Counted from the stretch's first letter, positions 18,035-27,159 are shown. The stretch is DNA of 56,138 nt from Thauera linaloolentis 47Lol = DSM 12138 (GCF_000310205.1 NZ_AMXE01000016.1:1-56138), one strand, 5' to 3'. Made by a program: numbers and translations. Notes: a model not told the origin generated them from the letters alone.

Positions 18035-19183
18035 TTACTTGAGCAGCGACCAGGTACCGTTTCGGATCTCGATCATCACGCGCGAACGCTCGTCGAGGCC
18101 GAGGTGGTCGTCGGCGCTCATGCTGTAGATGCCGGTGGCGCCGGCTACTTCCTTGACGCTTTCGAGCGCGTCGCGCAGCGCGGCGCGGAACTCGGCGGTG
18201 CCCGGCTTGGCGGCCTTCAGCGCGTTCGGCGCAGCGGCCTCCAGCAGCACGCCGGCATCCCAGGCGTAGGCGCCGAAGCTCGACACCGTACCGGCGCCAT
18301 TGGCGGCCTCGTACTTCTCGACATAGGCCAGCGCGCTGGCCCTGACCGGGTTGCTGTCGGGCAGGCTGCGCGCCATCTGCACCGGGCCGACCGGCAGCAG
18401 CGTGCCTTCGCAGTCCTTGCCACAGATGCGCAGGAAGTCATTGTTGGCGACGCCGTGGGTCTGGTACACCGGCCCCTTGTAGCCGCGCTCGCGCAGCGTC
18501 TTCTGCGGCAGCGCGGCGGGCGTGCCCGAACCGGCGATGAACACCGCGTCCGGCTTGGCCGACATCAGCTTCAACGCCTGGCCGGTGACCGAGGTATCTG
18601 CGGGGTTGAAGCGCTCGTTGGCGACGATGCGGATGCCGGCGCCTTCGGCGAGCTGCTTGAACTGCTCGTGCCAGCCTTCGCCATAGGCATTGGCGAAGCC
18701 GATGAAGGACACCGTCTTCACCTTGTTGGCGCTCATGTGCTCGATGATCGCCGAGGCCATCTGCTTGTCGTTCTGCGGGGTCTTGAAGATCCAGCGCTTC
18801 TTGTCATCCATCGGCGCGACGATGCGCGCCGAGGCCGCCATCGAGATCATCGGCGTCTGCGTCTCGGCGGCGACGTCGATCATCGCCAGCGAGGCCGGGC
18901 TGGTGGTCGAGCCGACCAGCACGTCGACCTTGTCCTCGGCCACCAGCTTGCGCGCGTTCTTGACCGCGGTGGTGGTGTCGGAGGCGTCGTCCAGCACGAT
19001 GTAGCGCACCGGCTCGCCGCCGATGGTGGCCGGCAGCAGCGACACGGTGTTGCGCTCGGGAATGCCCAGAGAGGCCGCGGGGCCGGTCGCCGACAGCACG
19101 ACACCGACCTTGATCTCGGCCTGGGCGGCGGTGGCGGCGAACGCGAGGCCGATGGTGGCCAGCAGGGTGCGACGTAGTTTCAT
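18035..19183 (-). CDS. LIV-type ABC importer periplasmic binding protein (LivK-like)
   Basis: A 382-residue periplasmic protein with signal peptide MKLRRTLLATIGLAFAATAAQA and mature start EIKVGVVLSATGPAASLGIP, the family's ligand-pocket opening. Further family features are VDVLVGSTTSPASLAMIDVA and FANAYGEGWHEQFKQLAEG. Proteins of this subgroup often bind aromatic or other carboxylates rather than leucine. GGAGGAG lies just before the ATG. It is first in the importer operon, 117 bases before livH, and is transcribed from a promoter buried in a PaaX-like operator. Uptake of phenylacetate or a related acid is a context-based inference. Confidence 0.9.
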   Translation of the reverse strand: MKLRRTLLATIGLAFAATAAQAEIKVGVVLSATGPAASLGIPERNTVSLLPATIGGEPVRYIVLDDASDTTTAVKNARKLVAEDKVDVLVGSTTSPASLAMIDVAAETQTPMISMAASARIVAPMDDKKRWIFKTPQNDKQMASAIIEHMSANKVKTVSFIGFANAYGEGWHEQFKQLAEGAGIRIVANERFNPADTSVTGQALKLMSAKPDAVFIAGSGTPAALPQKTLRERGYKGPVYQTHGVANNDFLRICGKDCEGTLLPVGPVQMARSLPDSNPVRASALAYVEKYEAANGAGTVSSFGAYAWDAGVLLEAAAPNALKAAKPGTAEFRAALRDALESVKEVAGATGIYSMSADDHLGLDERSRVMIEIRNGTWSLLK

Positions 19184-19338
19184 GGTTTCTCCTCCGTTGT
19201 TGATGTAATCAGCCGGCCGGGCCCGATGGCCTCGTCCCGCCGCCCGGCCTGCAACACAGGGGCCGGCACACCTCGACCGCTTCAGCATGGCGCACACGAG
19301 GCCCCAATAAATTCTGAATAACGGAAGAGATTTCGTTT

Positions 19339-19384
19339 ATTAGAAATGATACAAAACATCGCGTCAAGCTGAAATTTTGTATCG
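19339..19384 (-). promoter_or_regulatory. Promoter of the ABC importer operon inside a PaaX-like operator
   Basis: Half-sites TGATAC (19347-19352) and GTATCG (19379-19384) form an inverted pair with a 26-base spacer; the inner sequence TACAAAA/TTTTGTA extends the symmetry. On the minus strand TTGACG (19362-19367) and TCTAAT (19339-19344) are 17 bases apart, so the promoter lies within the operator. The whole gap from livK to iclR (19184-19582, 399 bases) is otherwise GC-rich downstream sequence of iclR in which I see no gene. Confidence 0.7.
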
Positions 19385-19582
19385 CTTGCCGCCTGCGCCA
19401 CACGGCGGCGGCACGCACACGCGCCCGCACCGAACGGACGGAGGAAGGCCGACGCCGAACGGGCGGATACAGCGGGAGAAGGGAAAGCGGCAAAAGCAGC
19501 GGCACGCCCCGCCGGGGGAATGCGGCGCGGGCGGCGGCAAAGGACCAGGCACCCCGGGGGCCGGCCCCGGCGGCATGCCGGG

Positions 19583-20383
19583 TCAGTCCTGTGCCGGCGA
19601 GACGCCGAGCCGCCGCGAAAGATCGTCGGCCGCGCGCCGCAGCGCGGCGAGCGTGGCGCCGCCGGGCGACAGGTCCATCGAGCCTTCGACGCCGACGATG
19701 GCGATCGCCATCGTGATTTCGTTCTTGAAGTTGAACACCGGCGCGGCCGCCGCTTCGACGCCACGCGCGAAGTAGTCGCCGGTGAGGATCGCCAGCCCCG
19801 CGTCGCGCACCTGCGCCAGCAGCGCGCGCGCGTCGTCCATGCTGCGCACGCCGGCCGGCGTCCTGCCGCTGTCGAGCTCGCGCCCGATCAGCGCCTCGGT
19901 CTGGCGCTCGGGCAGCCAGGCGGCGAACACCCGCCCGCCGGCGGAGCGCAGCAGGCTGAGACTGGTGCCGGTGACGACATTGACGGTGATTGGGCGGCGC
20001 GGGCGCTCCCAGCGCACCACCACGGGCCCGCCCTCGCTCCACACCGACAGCGCCACCGTCTCGTTGGTGAGGTCGCGCAGGTCGTTGATCGCCAACAGGC
20101 CGAGCCGGATGCGGTCCACGCGGTCGAGCGCCACCAGGCCGAGGTTCAGCGCGAAGGGGCCGAGGTCGTAGCGCGAGGTCAGGCGGTCCTGCTCGACCAG
20201 GCCGCTGCGGATCAGGCTGACGAGGTAGCGGTGCGCCTTCGACGGCGGCATGCCGGCCGCCTGGGCGATGTCCTTGAGCATCATCGAGCGCCGTCCGGTG
20301 GCCATCGCGCGCAGGATGCTCATGCCCACCTCGAGCGATTGAACGCCGTGCTTCCCTTCGAGTTCGTCGTTCGCCGTACTCAT
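19583..20383 (-). CDS. IclR-family transcriptional regulator
   Basis: A 266-residue regulator. The N-terminal winged helix-turn-helix (residues about 12-75: VQSLEVGMSILRAMATGRRSM, LKDIAQAAGMPPSKAHRYLVSL) is followed by the IclR effector-binding domain (about 85-260), with LSLLRSAGGRVFAAWLP and AIAIVGVEGSMDL. Family members bind small aromatic or organic acids. It is divergent from paaY (62-base gap) and upstream of the importer operon on the same strand. It could sense phenylacetate or the importer's substrate, and is an alternative candidate for the shared GATAC operators, although those match the PaaX pattern better. Confidence 0.9.
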   Translation of the reverse strand: MSTANDELEGKHGVQSLEVGMSILRAMATGRRSMMLKDIAQAAGMPPSKAHRYLVSLIRSGLVEQDRLTSRYDLGPFALNLGLVALDRVDRIRLGLLAINDLRDLTNETVALSVWSEGGPVVVRWERPRRPITVNVVTGTSLSLLRSAGGRVFAAWLPERQTEALIGRELDSGRTPAGVRSMDDARALLAQVRDAGLAILTGDYFARGVEAAAAPVFNFKNEITMAIAIVGVEGSMDLSPGGATLAALRRAADDLSRRLGVSPAQD

Positions 20384-20445
20384 CGCACTGTTCCTTATTG
20401 AAGAAATTGTTTATTTATATGTAACACAAACACAGGAGAGTACGC

Positions 20446-21069
20446 GTGATCAAGCCCGAACTGAAGGTTTACGCCATCGACGGCATCGTCCCCGTGGTCG
20501 ACCCGAGCGCCTACGTCCACCCCTCGGCGATCCTGATCGGCGACGTCATCGTCGGCCCCGGCTGCTATGTCGGCCCCGGCGCCAGCCTGCGCGGCGATTT
20601 CGGCCGCCTGATCCTCGAACGCGGCGCGAACCTGCAGGACACCTGCGTCATGCACGGTTTTCCGGGCACCGACACGGTGGTGGAAGAAGACGGCCACATC
20701 GGCCACGGCGCCGTGCTGCACGGCTGCCGCATCCGGCGCAACGCGCTGATCGGCATGAACGCGGTGATCATGGACAACGTGGTGATCGGCGAGGAGGCCA
20801 TCGTCGCCGCGTCGGCCTTCATCAAGGCCGGCGTCGAGATTCCGCCGCGCGTGCTCGTCGCCGGCGTACCGGCCAAGGTCATCCGCCCCCTGAGCGAGGA
20901 CGAGATCCGCTGGAAGGGCCAGGGCACGGCCACCTACCAGGATCTGACGCGCCGCTGCCTGGAAAGCCTGTACGAAACCACGCCGCTGGCGGCGGTCGAG
21001 CCCGGGCGCAAGCGCATCGTGATGCCGGACGTCGTGCCGCTGGTCGAGGCCAAGAAACGCGAAGGCTGA
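20446..21069 (+). CDS. paaY: PaaY, phenylacetate-pathway thioesterase (gamma-carbonic-anhydrase fold)
   Basis: A 207-residue left-handed beta-helix protein with hexapeptide repeats ([30 protein letters not shown]) and metal-ligand histidines in CVMHGFPG and [13 protein letters not shown]. PaaY hydrolyses dead-end CoA adducts such as the 2-hydroxycyclohepta-1,4,6-triene-1-formyl-CoA formed when the ring intermediate closes, protecting the CoA pool. The C-terminal extension ([21 protein letters not shown]) is the PaaY-specific tail. The gene is convergent with paaX (33-base gap) and divergent from iclR. Its short AT-rich upstream region carries no GATAC operator. AGGAG precedes the start. Confidence 0.92.
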   Translation: MIKPELKVYAIDGIVPVVDPSAYVHPSAILIGDVIVGPGCYVGPGASLRGDFGRLILERGANLQDTCVMHGFPGTDTVVEEDGHIGHGAVLHGCRIRRNALIGMNAVIMDNVVIGEEAIVAASAFIKAGVEIPPRVLVAGVPAKVIRPLSEDEIRWKGQGTATYQDLTRRCLESLYETTPLAAVEPGRKRIVMPDVVPLVEAKKREG

Positions 21070-21102
21070 GCCTCCACGCTGCCTGGGAAAGGCGCGCGCC
21101 GC

Positions 21103-22116
21103 TCAGCCCGGCAGGCCGAGCAGGTCGGTATCGCGGAAGCGTTCGTGCAGGCGCGCCGAAGCCTCGGGCACCGAACCATCGGCCAGCTGGAAGCAGGCAT
21201 CGAGATGGCGCTCGGAGGCGGCCAGCAGGCGACGGTACAGTTCGCGGCACAGCAGGCGCGCCTTCTGCCCCGGCCAGTCGGGCGGCAGCAGCACGTCGGG
21301 CAGGGCGGGATCACGCAGCAGGAGGCGGCGATAGTCGTGGATCAACAGCACGCGCAGCAGGAAGGCGGTTTCGTCCGCAAGCTCGAAGCCGCCGTCGCGC
21401 AGCGACCCCAGCACCGGCTGGTAACGCGCGACGAAGGCGCGGTACATGTCCGCCAGGTGCTCGAGATCCCAGGCCGAATGCACCATCGCCGCGTCGCTCG
21501 CCGCCGTGCCGAGTGTCGCATCGGCCGCCATCAGGGGTTTCAGGCGGTCGAGCAGACCGCCCAGGCCCTCGGCCACGAGGGCGTCGAAGGCGGCGATGAG
21601 GTCGACGCTCGGGTGCACGAAGCAATCGTTGTTGAGCGAGCCGAAGCCATGCCAGACCAGCGCCTTGCGCAGGCGTTCGCGGTCCTTCGCGGCAAGCTCG
21701 CCGACGGTGACGATCAGGCGCCAGCGCCGGTCCCAGTGCGGCGTGGCCGCCGCATAGATCAGGCGCGAGGCTTCGTCGATGCGCTGCTCGCCCGACGGCG
21801 TCAGCAGGTAGTCGGTACGCCGCCCGGAACGCTCGCTCGCCAGCCACTCGTCGCGCACCAGGCGGAACACCGCCGTGCGCACCAGCCGCTCATTGAGCCC
21901 GAGCGGCTGCAGCAGGCGGATCAGGCTGCCGAGCCAGACGCGGCCGCCGCGCGGCACGACCGCATCCCCGAACACCGAAATGATCAGCGACCCCGCGTGC
22001 ACACGGTCTTGACGACGAAAATCGTCGAGCAGCTGTTGCAGGGGACTGGACACGGCGTAGCGGAAGTCGTTGGCGTTCAAGGCCGCGAAGTCTAGCGGCT
22101 TCAGTGGCTTGCGCAT
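21103..22116 (-). CDS. paaX: PaaX, phenylacetyl-CoA-responsive repressor
   Basis: A 337-residue regulator. The N-terminal winged helix-turn-helix contains AGSLIISVFGDAVVPRGGRVW, LGSLIRLLQPLGLNERLVRTAVFRLVRDEWL, the PaaX signature, followed by the PaaX-type C-terminal domain (HWDRRWRLIVTVGE, ERLRKALVWHGFGSL). In E. coli PaaX represses the paa operons and is released by phenylacetyl-CoA. The start at 22116 is chosen because similarity begins soon after and GGAG lies 11 bases upstream; the open frame to 22269 overlaps the AT-rich control region and has no similarity. It is divergent from paaN with two operators in between, suggesting autorepression. Confidence 0.9.
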   Translation of the reverse strand: MRKPLKPLDFAALNANDFRYAVSSPLQQLLDDFRRQDRVHAGSLIISVFGDAVVPRGGRVWLGSLIRLLQPLGLNERLVRTAVFRLVRDEWLASERSGRRTDYLLTPSGEQRIDEASRLIYAAATPHWDRRWRLIVTVGELAAKDRERLRKALVWHGFGSLNNDCFVHPSVDLIAAFDALVAEGLGGLLDRLKPLMAADATLGTAASDAAMVHSAWDLEHLADMYRAFVARYQPVLGSLRDGGFELADETAFLLRVLLIHDYRRLLLRDPALPDVLLPPDWPGQKARLLCRELYRRLLAASERHLDACFQLADGSVPEASARLHERFRDTDLLGLPG

Positions 22117-22261
22117 AGATGGCATATCTCCGGCCAGCGCTTGCCAGGCCCCTGCTTCACGGCCCTTCATGCCGGCCCCCGCGCCGAAGCGCCGCGCCGG
22201 GCCAGCAGGGGCTGGAACCCCGGCTCCGGCACCGCCGGCTGCGCAATGGCTCGCCATAAAA

Positions 22262-22300
22262 CGATACAAATAATAAAAATATTAGTACTTTTACGTATCA
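22262..22300 (-). promoter_or_regulatory. PaaX-like operator proximal to paaX
   Basis: CGATAC (22262-22267) and GTATCA (22295-22300) form an inverted pair with a 27-base AT-rich spacer, the same spacing reported for the E. coli PaaX site TGATTC-N27-GAATCA. It lies about 150 bases upstream of the paaX start. The paaX-paaN gap (22117-22529, 413 bases) is strikingly AT-rich between 22255 and 22510 against a very GC-rich background, and holds control sequence only. Confidence 0.7.
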
Positions 22301-22458
22301 TTTTTTGCGCTTCCGAACTTCATCCAAAAATTTTATAAATGACATAAAGATCGAATTTCAAGCCAATAAATACACTCAATATCATGTTAACAAACATATT
22401 TTGATCTGTGGAACACATTTTGAATAGAAGAAACAACGCCACATCAACACCTTTTCAA

Positions 22459-22499
22459 CGATACGATTTCTTGACCTTCAATAATCAAATTTGTATCGT
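22459..22499 (+). promoter_or_regulatory. PaaX-like operator and likely promoter of the paaN operon
   Basis: CGATAC (22459-22464) and GTATCG (22493-22498) form an inverted pair with a 28-base spacer. Between them lies TTGACC (22471-22476), a -35-like box, 17 bases before TATCGT (22494-22499), a weak -10. The expected transcript would start about 20 bases before paaN at 22530. Operator occupation would cover the -35 to -10 region, as at the ABC importer promoter. The operator is visible; the promoter assignment is tentative. Confidence 0.62.
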
Positions 22500-22529
22500 T
22501 TATAAAACAACCCGCCCGGAGAGAGACGC

Positions 22530-24197
22530 ATGAGCCACCCCCTTCTTGAAAAGCACCGCGACACCCTGGACAGCGCCCTGAACGCGATCGCGACGCGTGG
22601 CTACTGGACGCCTTTCCCGGAAATGCCCAGCCCCAAGCTCTATGGCGAAACCGCGCCCGACGACGGCAAGCGCGCCTTCGAGTCCCACCTGGGCAAGCCC
22701 TTCGAACTGGAGCAGCCCGGCCAGGCCGGCTGGCTCGGCAAGGAAGCCTCACCCTATGGCGCCGCGCTCGGCGTCAGCTACCCGGTGTGCGAACCCAAAG
22801 CCCTGATCGCTGCCGGCACCGAAGCCATGAAGGGCTGGCAGGCCATCGGCGCCGCCGGCCGCACCGGCGTCTGTCTCGAGATTCTCGCCCGCCTCAACGC
22901 CCAGAGCTTCGAGATCGCCCATGCGGTGATGATGACCACCGGCCAGGGCTGGATGATGGCCTTCCAGGCCGGCGGCCCGCACGCGCAGGACCGCGGCCTG
23001 GAGGCCGTCGCCTACGCCTGGCGCGAGCAAAGCTTCGTGCCGGCCGAGTCCAACTGGGAGAAGCCGCAGGGCAAGAACCCGCCGCTGGCCATGAAGAAGC
23101 ACTACCAGATCGTCGGCCGCGGCGTCGGCCTGGTAATCGGCTGCGGCACCTTCCCGACCTGGAACACCTACCCCGGCCTGTTCGCCGCGCTCGCCACCGG
23201 CAACGCGGTCATCGTCAAGCCGCACAGCAACGCCATCCTGCCGGCGGCGATCACCGTGCGCACGATCCGCGCCGTGCTCGCCGAAAACGGCCTCTCGCCC
23301 GACCTCGTCACGCTGTGCGTCGCCCCCCAGCGCGCCGCCACGCAGGCGCTGGCCACCCATCCGGCGGTGAAGTCCATCGACTTCACCGGCAGCAACGTGT
23401 TCGGCCAGTGGCTGATCGACAACTGCCGCCAGGCCCAGGTGTATGCCGAGCTGGCCGGCGTCAACAACATCGTCATCGACTCCACCGACGCCTACAAGGC
23501 GATGCTGGGCAACCTCGCGTTCACGCTGTCGCTGTACTCCGGGCAGATGTGCACCACCTCGCAGGCGATCTTCGTGCCGGCCGGCGGCATCGACACCGAC
23601 GACGGCCACAAATCCTACGACGAGGTCTGCGCCGACTTGGCGAAGTCGGTCGAGCGCTTCCTGGCCAAACCCGAAGTCGCCCACGCCGTGCTCGGCGCGA
23701 TCCAGTCCGCCGACACCGCCGAGCGCATCGACATCGCCAACGGCGGCGAACTCGGCCGCGTCGTGCTCGCCTCGCAGCGCCTCGACAACCCCGACTTCCC
23801 CGCCGCCACGGTGCGCACCCCGGTGCTGCTGGCCTGCGACGCCGGCGACGAGAAGGCCTACATGGAAGAGCGCTTCGGCCCGATCAGCTTCATCGTCAAG
23901 GTCGCCGACACCGCCGCCGCGATCGCCCTGTCCGAGCGTGTCGTCAGCACCCACGGCGCACTCACCGTCGGCCTCTATTCGACGAGGCAGGACGTCATCG
24001 ACGCCATGACCGAAGCCACCTGGCGCAGCAAGGTCGCGCTGTCGATCAACCTCACCAGCGGCGTGTTCGTGAACCAGTCGGCGGCCTTCTCCGACTACCA
24101 CGGCACCGGCGGCAACCCGGCAGCCAACGCCGCGTACTCGGATTCGGCCTTCGTCGCCAACCGCTTCCGTGTCGTCCAGCGCCGCTACCACGTTTGA
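22530..24197 (+). CDS. paaN: PaaN, ring-opening aldehyde dehydrogenase of phenylacetate catabolism
   Basis: A 555-residue aldehyde dehydrogenase of the PaaN type (TIGR02288-like). Visible features are the NAD-binding segment VGLVIGCGTFPTWNTYPGLFAALATGNAVIVKPHSNA, the catalytic Glu region YAELAGVNNIVI, and the catalytic Cys in LYSGQMCTTSQAIF. It oxidises the ring-opened semialdehyde (3-oxo-5,6-dehydrosuberyl-CoA semialdehyde). Unlike E. coli PaaZ (about 680 residues) it lacks the C-terminal MaoC hydratase domain, so a separate oxepin-CoA hydratase is needed. It is first in the paa operon, behind AT-rich control DNA with a PaaX-like operator; GGAGAGAG precedes the ATG. Confidence 0.92.
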   Translation: MSHPLLEKHRDTLDSALNAIATRGYWTPFPEMPSPKLYGETAPDDGKRAFESHLGKPFELEQPGQAGWLGKEASPYGAALGVSYPVCEPKALIAAGTEAMKGWQAIGAAGRTGVCLEILARLNAQSFEIAHAVMMTTGQGWMMAFQAGGPHAQDRGLEAVAYAWREQSFVPAESNWEKPQGKNPPLAMKKHYQIVGRGVGLVIGCGTFPTWNTYPGLFAALATGNAVIVKPHSNAILPAAITVRTIRAVLAENGLSPDLVTLCVAPQRAATQALATHPAVKSIDFTGSNVFGQWLIDNCRQAQVYAELAGVNNIVIDSTDAYKAMLGNLAFTLSLYSGQMCTTSQAIFVPAGGIDTDDGHKSYDEVCADLAKSVERFLAKPEVAHAVLGAIQSADTAERIDIANGGELGRVVLASQRLDNPDFPAATVRTPVLLACDAGDEKAYMEERFGPISFIVKVADTAAAIALSERVVSTHGALTVGLYSTRQDVIDAMTEATWRSKVALSINLTSGVFVNQSAAFSDYHGTGGNPAANAAYSDSAFVANRFRVVQRRYHV

Positions 24198-24246
24198 ACG
24201 CATGCATGAATCTACTGCGCCCGCCCAGGCCGGTCCTGCGATGCTC

Positions 24247-24264
24247 GCCGTACATGAGTACGGC
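24247..24264 (+). other. Small stem-loop between paaN and paaG
   Basis: GCCGTAC (24247-24253) pairs with GTACGGC (24258-24264) around ATGA, in the 130-base gap after paaN. No T-tract follows. It may affect RNA stability or partial termination between the ring-opening gene and the beta-oxidation genes, or have no function. Confidence 0.35.
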
Positions 24265-24327
24265 TGCGCTTCTCGAACCGGCCAGAACGGGCTCGCTACG
24301 ATTTCTGCACGCGTTCCGGAGAGATGA

Positions 24328-25125
24328 ATGAAGTTCGACAACATCCTGTTCGAGATCACCGACGGCATCGCCCGCCTGACGCTGAACCGCCCGGACAAGC
24401 TCAACAGCTTCACCGGCGCCATGCACGCCGAGCTGCGCGATGCGCTCGACGCCATCCAGGCCGACGCCGCGGTGCGCGTGCTGGTCATCACCGGCGCCGG
24501 CCGCGCCTTCTGCGCCGGCCAGGACCTGGCCGACCCCGACATGGCGGCGCTGCCCGACGGCCGCCTGCCGGACATCGGCAACGTCGTCGAACGCAACTAC
24601 AAGCCGCTGGTGGTGCGCCTGCAGAACCTGCGCGTGCCGACCATCGCCGCGGTCAACGGCATCGCCGCCGGCGCCGGCGCCAGCGTGGCGCTGGCCTGCG
24701 ACCTGGTGCTGGCAGCGCGCTCAGCCTCCTTCCTGCAGGCCTTCAGCAAGATCGGCCTGGTGCCCGACACCGGCGGCACCTGGTTGCTGCCGCAACGCGT
24801 CGGCATGGCGCGCGCGATGGGCCTGGCCCTGCTCGCCGACAAGCTGCCCGCCGACAAGGCCGTCGACTGGGGCCTGATCTGGGCCGCCTACGACGACGCC
24901 GAATTCGCCGCCAGGGTCGATGCGCTGGCCGCACAGCTCGCCGCGATGCCGACCAAGGCGCTGGTGCGCACCCGCCAGGCCATGCACGCCGCACCGGGCC
25001 ACACGTTGGAACAGCAACTGTCCTTCGAAGGCGGCTTCATGCGCGAGCTCGGCTGGAGCCGCGACTACGCCGAGGGCATCGCCGCCTTCATGGAAAAGCG
25101 CGCGCCGCGCTTCACCGGGGAATGA
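24328..25125 (+). CDS. paaG: PaaG, 1,2-epoxyphenylacetyl-CoA isomerase
   Basis: A 265-residue crotonase-fold enzyme. The oxyanion-hole segments are GRAFCAGQDLADPD (about residue 60-70) and NGIAAGAGASVALACDLVLAARSA; the catalytic-acid region is FSKIGLVPDTGGTWLLPQRVG. The FCAGQDL motif and the N-terminus MKFDNILFEITDGIARLTLNRP are typical of PaaG. It converts the ring epoxide into the seven-membered oxepin-CoA and also shifts double bonds later in the pathway. GGAGAG precedes the start, and its stop overlaps the paaH start (ATGA). Confidence 0.92.
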   Translation: MKFDNILFEITDGIARLTLNRPDKLNSFTGAMHAELRDALDAIQADAAVRVLVITGAGRAFCAGQDLADPDMAALPDGRLPDIGNVVERNYKPLVVRLQNLRVPTIAAVNGIAAGAGASVALACDLVLAARSASFLQAFSKIGLVPDTGGTWLLPQRVGMARAMGLALLADKLPADKAVDWGLIWAAYDDAEFAARVDALAAQLAAMPTKALVRTRQAMHAAPGHTLEQQLSFEGGFMRELGWSRDYAEGIAAFMEKRAPRFTGE

Positions 25126-26696
25126 GCGTGACGGACACCCAACACACCCCGCCGCGCGCCACCGCGCTCGATGCCTCTGCCGTCGTCGCCGTGGTCGGCG
25201 CCGGCGCCATGGGCGCGGGCATCGCCCAGATCGCGGCGGTGGCCGGCCATGCCGTGACGCTGCTCGACAGCCGCGCAGGCGCCGCCGCCGCGGCCATCGA
25301 CGGCATCCGCGCGCAGTACCGCAAGCTGGCCGACAAGGGCCGCATGACGGCCGAGGCCGCCGAGGCCGCCGGCCGGCGCCTGAGCGCCGCCGCCGGGCTC
25401 GCCGAACTGGCCGGCGCAGCGCTGGTGGTCGAGGCCATCGTCGAGAACCTGGAGGCGAAGCAAGCGCTGTACCGCGAACTGGAAGGCATCGTCAGCGACG
25501 GCTGTATCTTCGGCACGAACACCTCGTCGATCTCGGTGACCGCGATCGGCGCGGCGCTGAAGCGCCCCGAGCGCCTCGCCGGCCTGCACTTCTTCAACCC
25601 CGCGCCGCTGATGGCGCTGGTCGAGGTCGTGTCCGGCCTCGCCACCGACAGGACGGTGGCCGACACCCTGTTCGCCACCGCCGCGGCCTGGGGCAAGACG
25701 CCGGTGCATGCGCGCTCCACGCCGGGCTTCATCGTCAACCGCGTCGCCCGCCCCTATTACGCCGAGGCGCTGCGCGTGCTCAACGAAGGCGGCGCCGACT
25801 GCGCCACCCTGGATGCGCTGATGCGCGACTGCGGCGGCTTCCGCATGGGGCCGTTCGAGCTGATGGACATGATCGGCCACGACGTCAATTTCGCCGTCAC
25901 CCGCTCGGTGTGGAACGCCTTCTACAACGACCCGCGCTTCACGCCCTCGCTGATCCAGCAGGAACTGGTCGATGCCGGCTTTTACGGCCGCAAGAACGGA
26001 CGCGGCTTCTTCGACTACCGCGACGGCGCCGTCCGCCCCGCGCCGCGCGAAGCGGTGGCGCAGGCCACGCCGACCGACATCGTGCTGCACGGCCAGTCGG
26101 CCGCCGCGCACGCGCTGGCCGACCGCCTGTTCGAGCGCGGCATCGCCTGCACCTGGAGCGACGGCAAGGACGGCCAAGGTGACGACGGCCGCATTGCCGA
26201 AGCCGGCGGCGCGGTGCTGTTCGTCACCGACGGCCGCAGCGCCACCCAGCGCGCCGCCGACCTGGGCATCGCCAACGTGGTGCTGATCGACGCCGCGCTC
26301 GACCACGCCAGCGCGACGCGCATCGCCGTCGGCGCCGCGATCAACGCCTGGGCGCCGGCCATCGGCGCCGCCATCGGCCTGCTGCAGGCGGCCGGCTTCG
26401 CAGTCTCGCGCCTGAACGACATCCCCGGCCTGATGGTGATGCGCACCATCGCCATGCTCGCCAACGAGGCTGCGGATGCGGTCAATCAGGGCGTGTGCGA
26501 CGCGCGCGGCGCCGACGCGGCGATGCGCCTGGGCGTCAATTACCCGCGCGGGCCGCTCGAATGGGCCGACCGCATCGGCCTGCCGGCGGTGCGCGACGTG
26601 CTCGCTAACCTCGCCCGCTTCTATGGCGAAGACCGCTACCGCGTCTCGCCGCTGATCCAGCAACACGTCTTCGCCGGAAAGAACATCCATGACTGA
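25122..26696 (+). CDS. paaH: PaaH, 3-hydroxyadipyl-CoA dehydrogenase
   Basis: A 524-residue enzyme. The N-terminal NAD-binding domain (VVGAGAMGAGIAQIAAVAGH at about residues 22-41) and catalytic-domain motifs (LHFFNPAPLMALVEVV with the catalytic His, then TPGFIVNRVARPYYAEAL) are followed by a second, degenerate C-terminal dehydrogenase domain (about 420-515), as in E. coli PaaH (475 residues). It oxidises 3-hydroxyadipyl-CoA to 3-oxoadipyl-CoA with NAD. It overlaps paaG by ATGA and overlaps paaI by eight bases. A short Ala-rich N-terminal extension precedes the Rossmann fold. Confidence 0.92.
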   Translation: MSVTDTQHTPPRATALDASAVVAVVGAGAMGAGIAQIAAVAGHAVTLLDSRAGAAAAAIDGIRAQYRKLADKGRMTAEAAEAAGRRLSAAAGLAELAGAALVVEAIVENLEAKQALYRELEGIVSDGCIFGTNTSSISVTAIGAALKRPERLAGLHFFNPAPLMALVEVVSGLATDRTVADTLFATAAAWGKTPVHARSTPGFIVNRVARPYYAEALRVLNEGGADCATLDALMRDCGGFRMGPFELMDMIGHDVNFAVTRSVWNAFYNDPRFTPSLIQQELVDAGFYGRKNGRGFFDYRDGAVRPAPREAVAQATPTDIVLHGQSAAAHALADRLFERGIACTWSDGKDGQGDDGRIAEAGGAVLFVTDGRSATQRAADLGIANVVLIDAALDHASATRIAVGAAINAWAPAIGAAIGLLQAAGFAVSRLNDIPGLMVMRTIAMLANEAADAVNQGVCDARGADAAMRLGVNYPRGPLEWADRIGLPAVRDVLANLARFYGEDRYRVSPLIQQHVFAGKNIHD

Positions 26697-27159
26697 AGCC
26701 CGCTCCCTCCCCACCGATCCGCAGGCGCTCGCCGAAGCCGTCGCTGCCGCCATGTGGTCGCGCGACCGCGCCGCCCAGGCGCTCGGCATGCGCATCGACA
26801 GCGTCGGCCCCGGCCGCGCCACGCTGAGCATGCCGGTGCGCGGCGACATGGTGAACGGCCACCACATCTGCCACGGCGGGCTGATCTTCACGCTCGCCGA
26901 CACCGCCTTCGCCTACGCCTGCAACGCCTACAACCGCAACACCGTCGCCTCGGCCTGCAGCATCGATTTCATCGCCCCCGGCAAGGAAGGCGACACGCTG
27001 AGCGCCGAAGCCGTGGAGCGCACGCTGTCGGGCCGCACCGGCGTCTATGACATCACCGTGCGCGACGGCGCCGGCGGCATCGTCGCCCTGTTCCGCGGCA
27101 AGAGCCACCGCATCGCCGGCGACGTCATCCCCAACCCCGGCGGCGAACGGCAGTCCTGA
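26689..27159 (+). CDS. paaI: PaaI, hydroxyphenylacetyl-CoA thioesterase
   Basis: A 156-residue hot-dog-fold thioesterase with the PaaI active-site segment NGHHICHGGLIFTLADTAFAYACN, which carries the catalytic Asp, and ASACSIDFIAPGKEGDTL. It removes CoA from hydroxylated or stalled intermediates and prevents CoA depletion. It starts inside the last codons of paaH (eight-base overlap), showing tight coupling, and is followed 43 bases later by paaK. Confidence 0.92.
   Translation: MTEARSLPTDPQALAEAVAAAMWSRDRAAQALGMRIDSVGPGRATLSMPVRGDMVNGHHICHGGLIFTLADTAFAYACNAYNRNTVASACSIDFIAPGKEGDTLSAEAVERTLSGRTGVYDITVRDGAGGIVALFRGKSHRIAGDVIPNPGGERQS

Noticed and set aside
22260-22510. The AT-rich island between paaX and paaN as a foreign insertion or an origin
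   Set aside because: It has no repeats of the DnaA-box type, no inverted ends and no gene. Its AT-richness is explained by two operators and promoters.
24324-25121. An alternative, earlier start giving a 790-codon frame joined to paaH
   Set aside because: The upstream part is the paaG gene in a shifted frame and has no protein character. paaH similarity begins after the ATG at 25122, which overlaps the paaG stop as expected for coupled genes.
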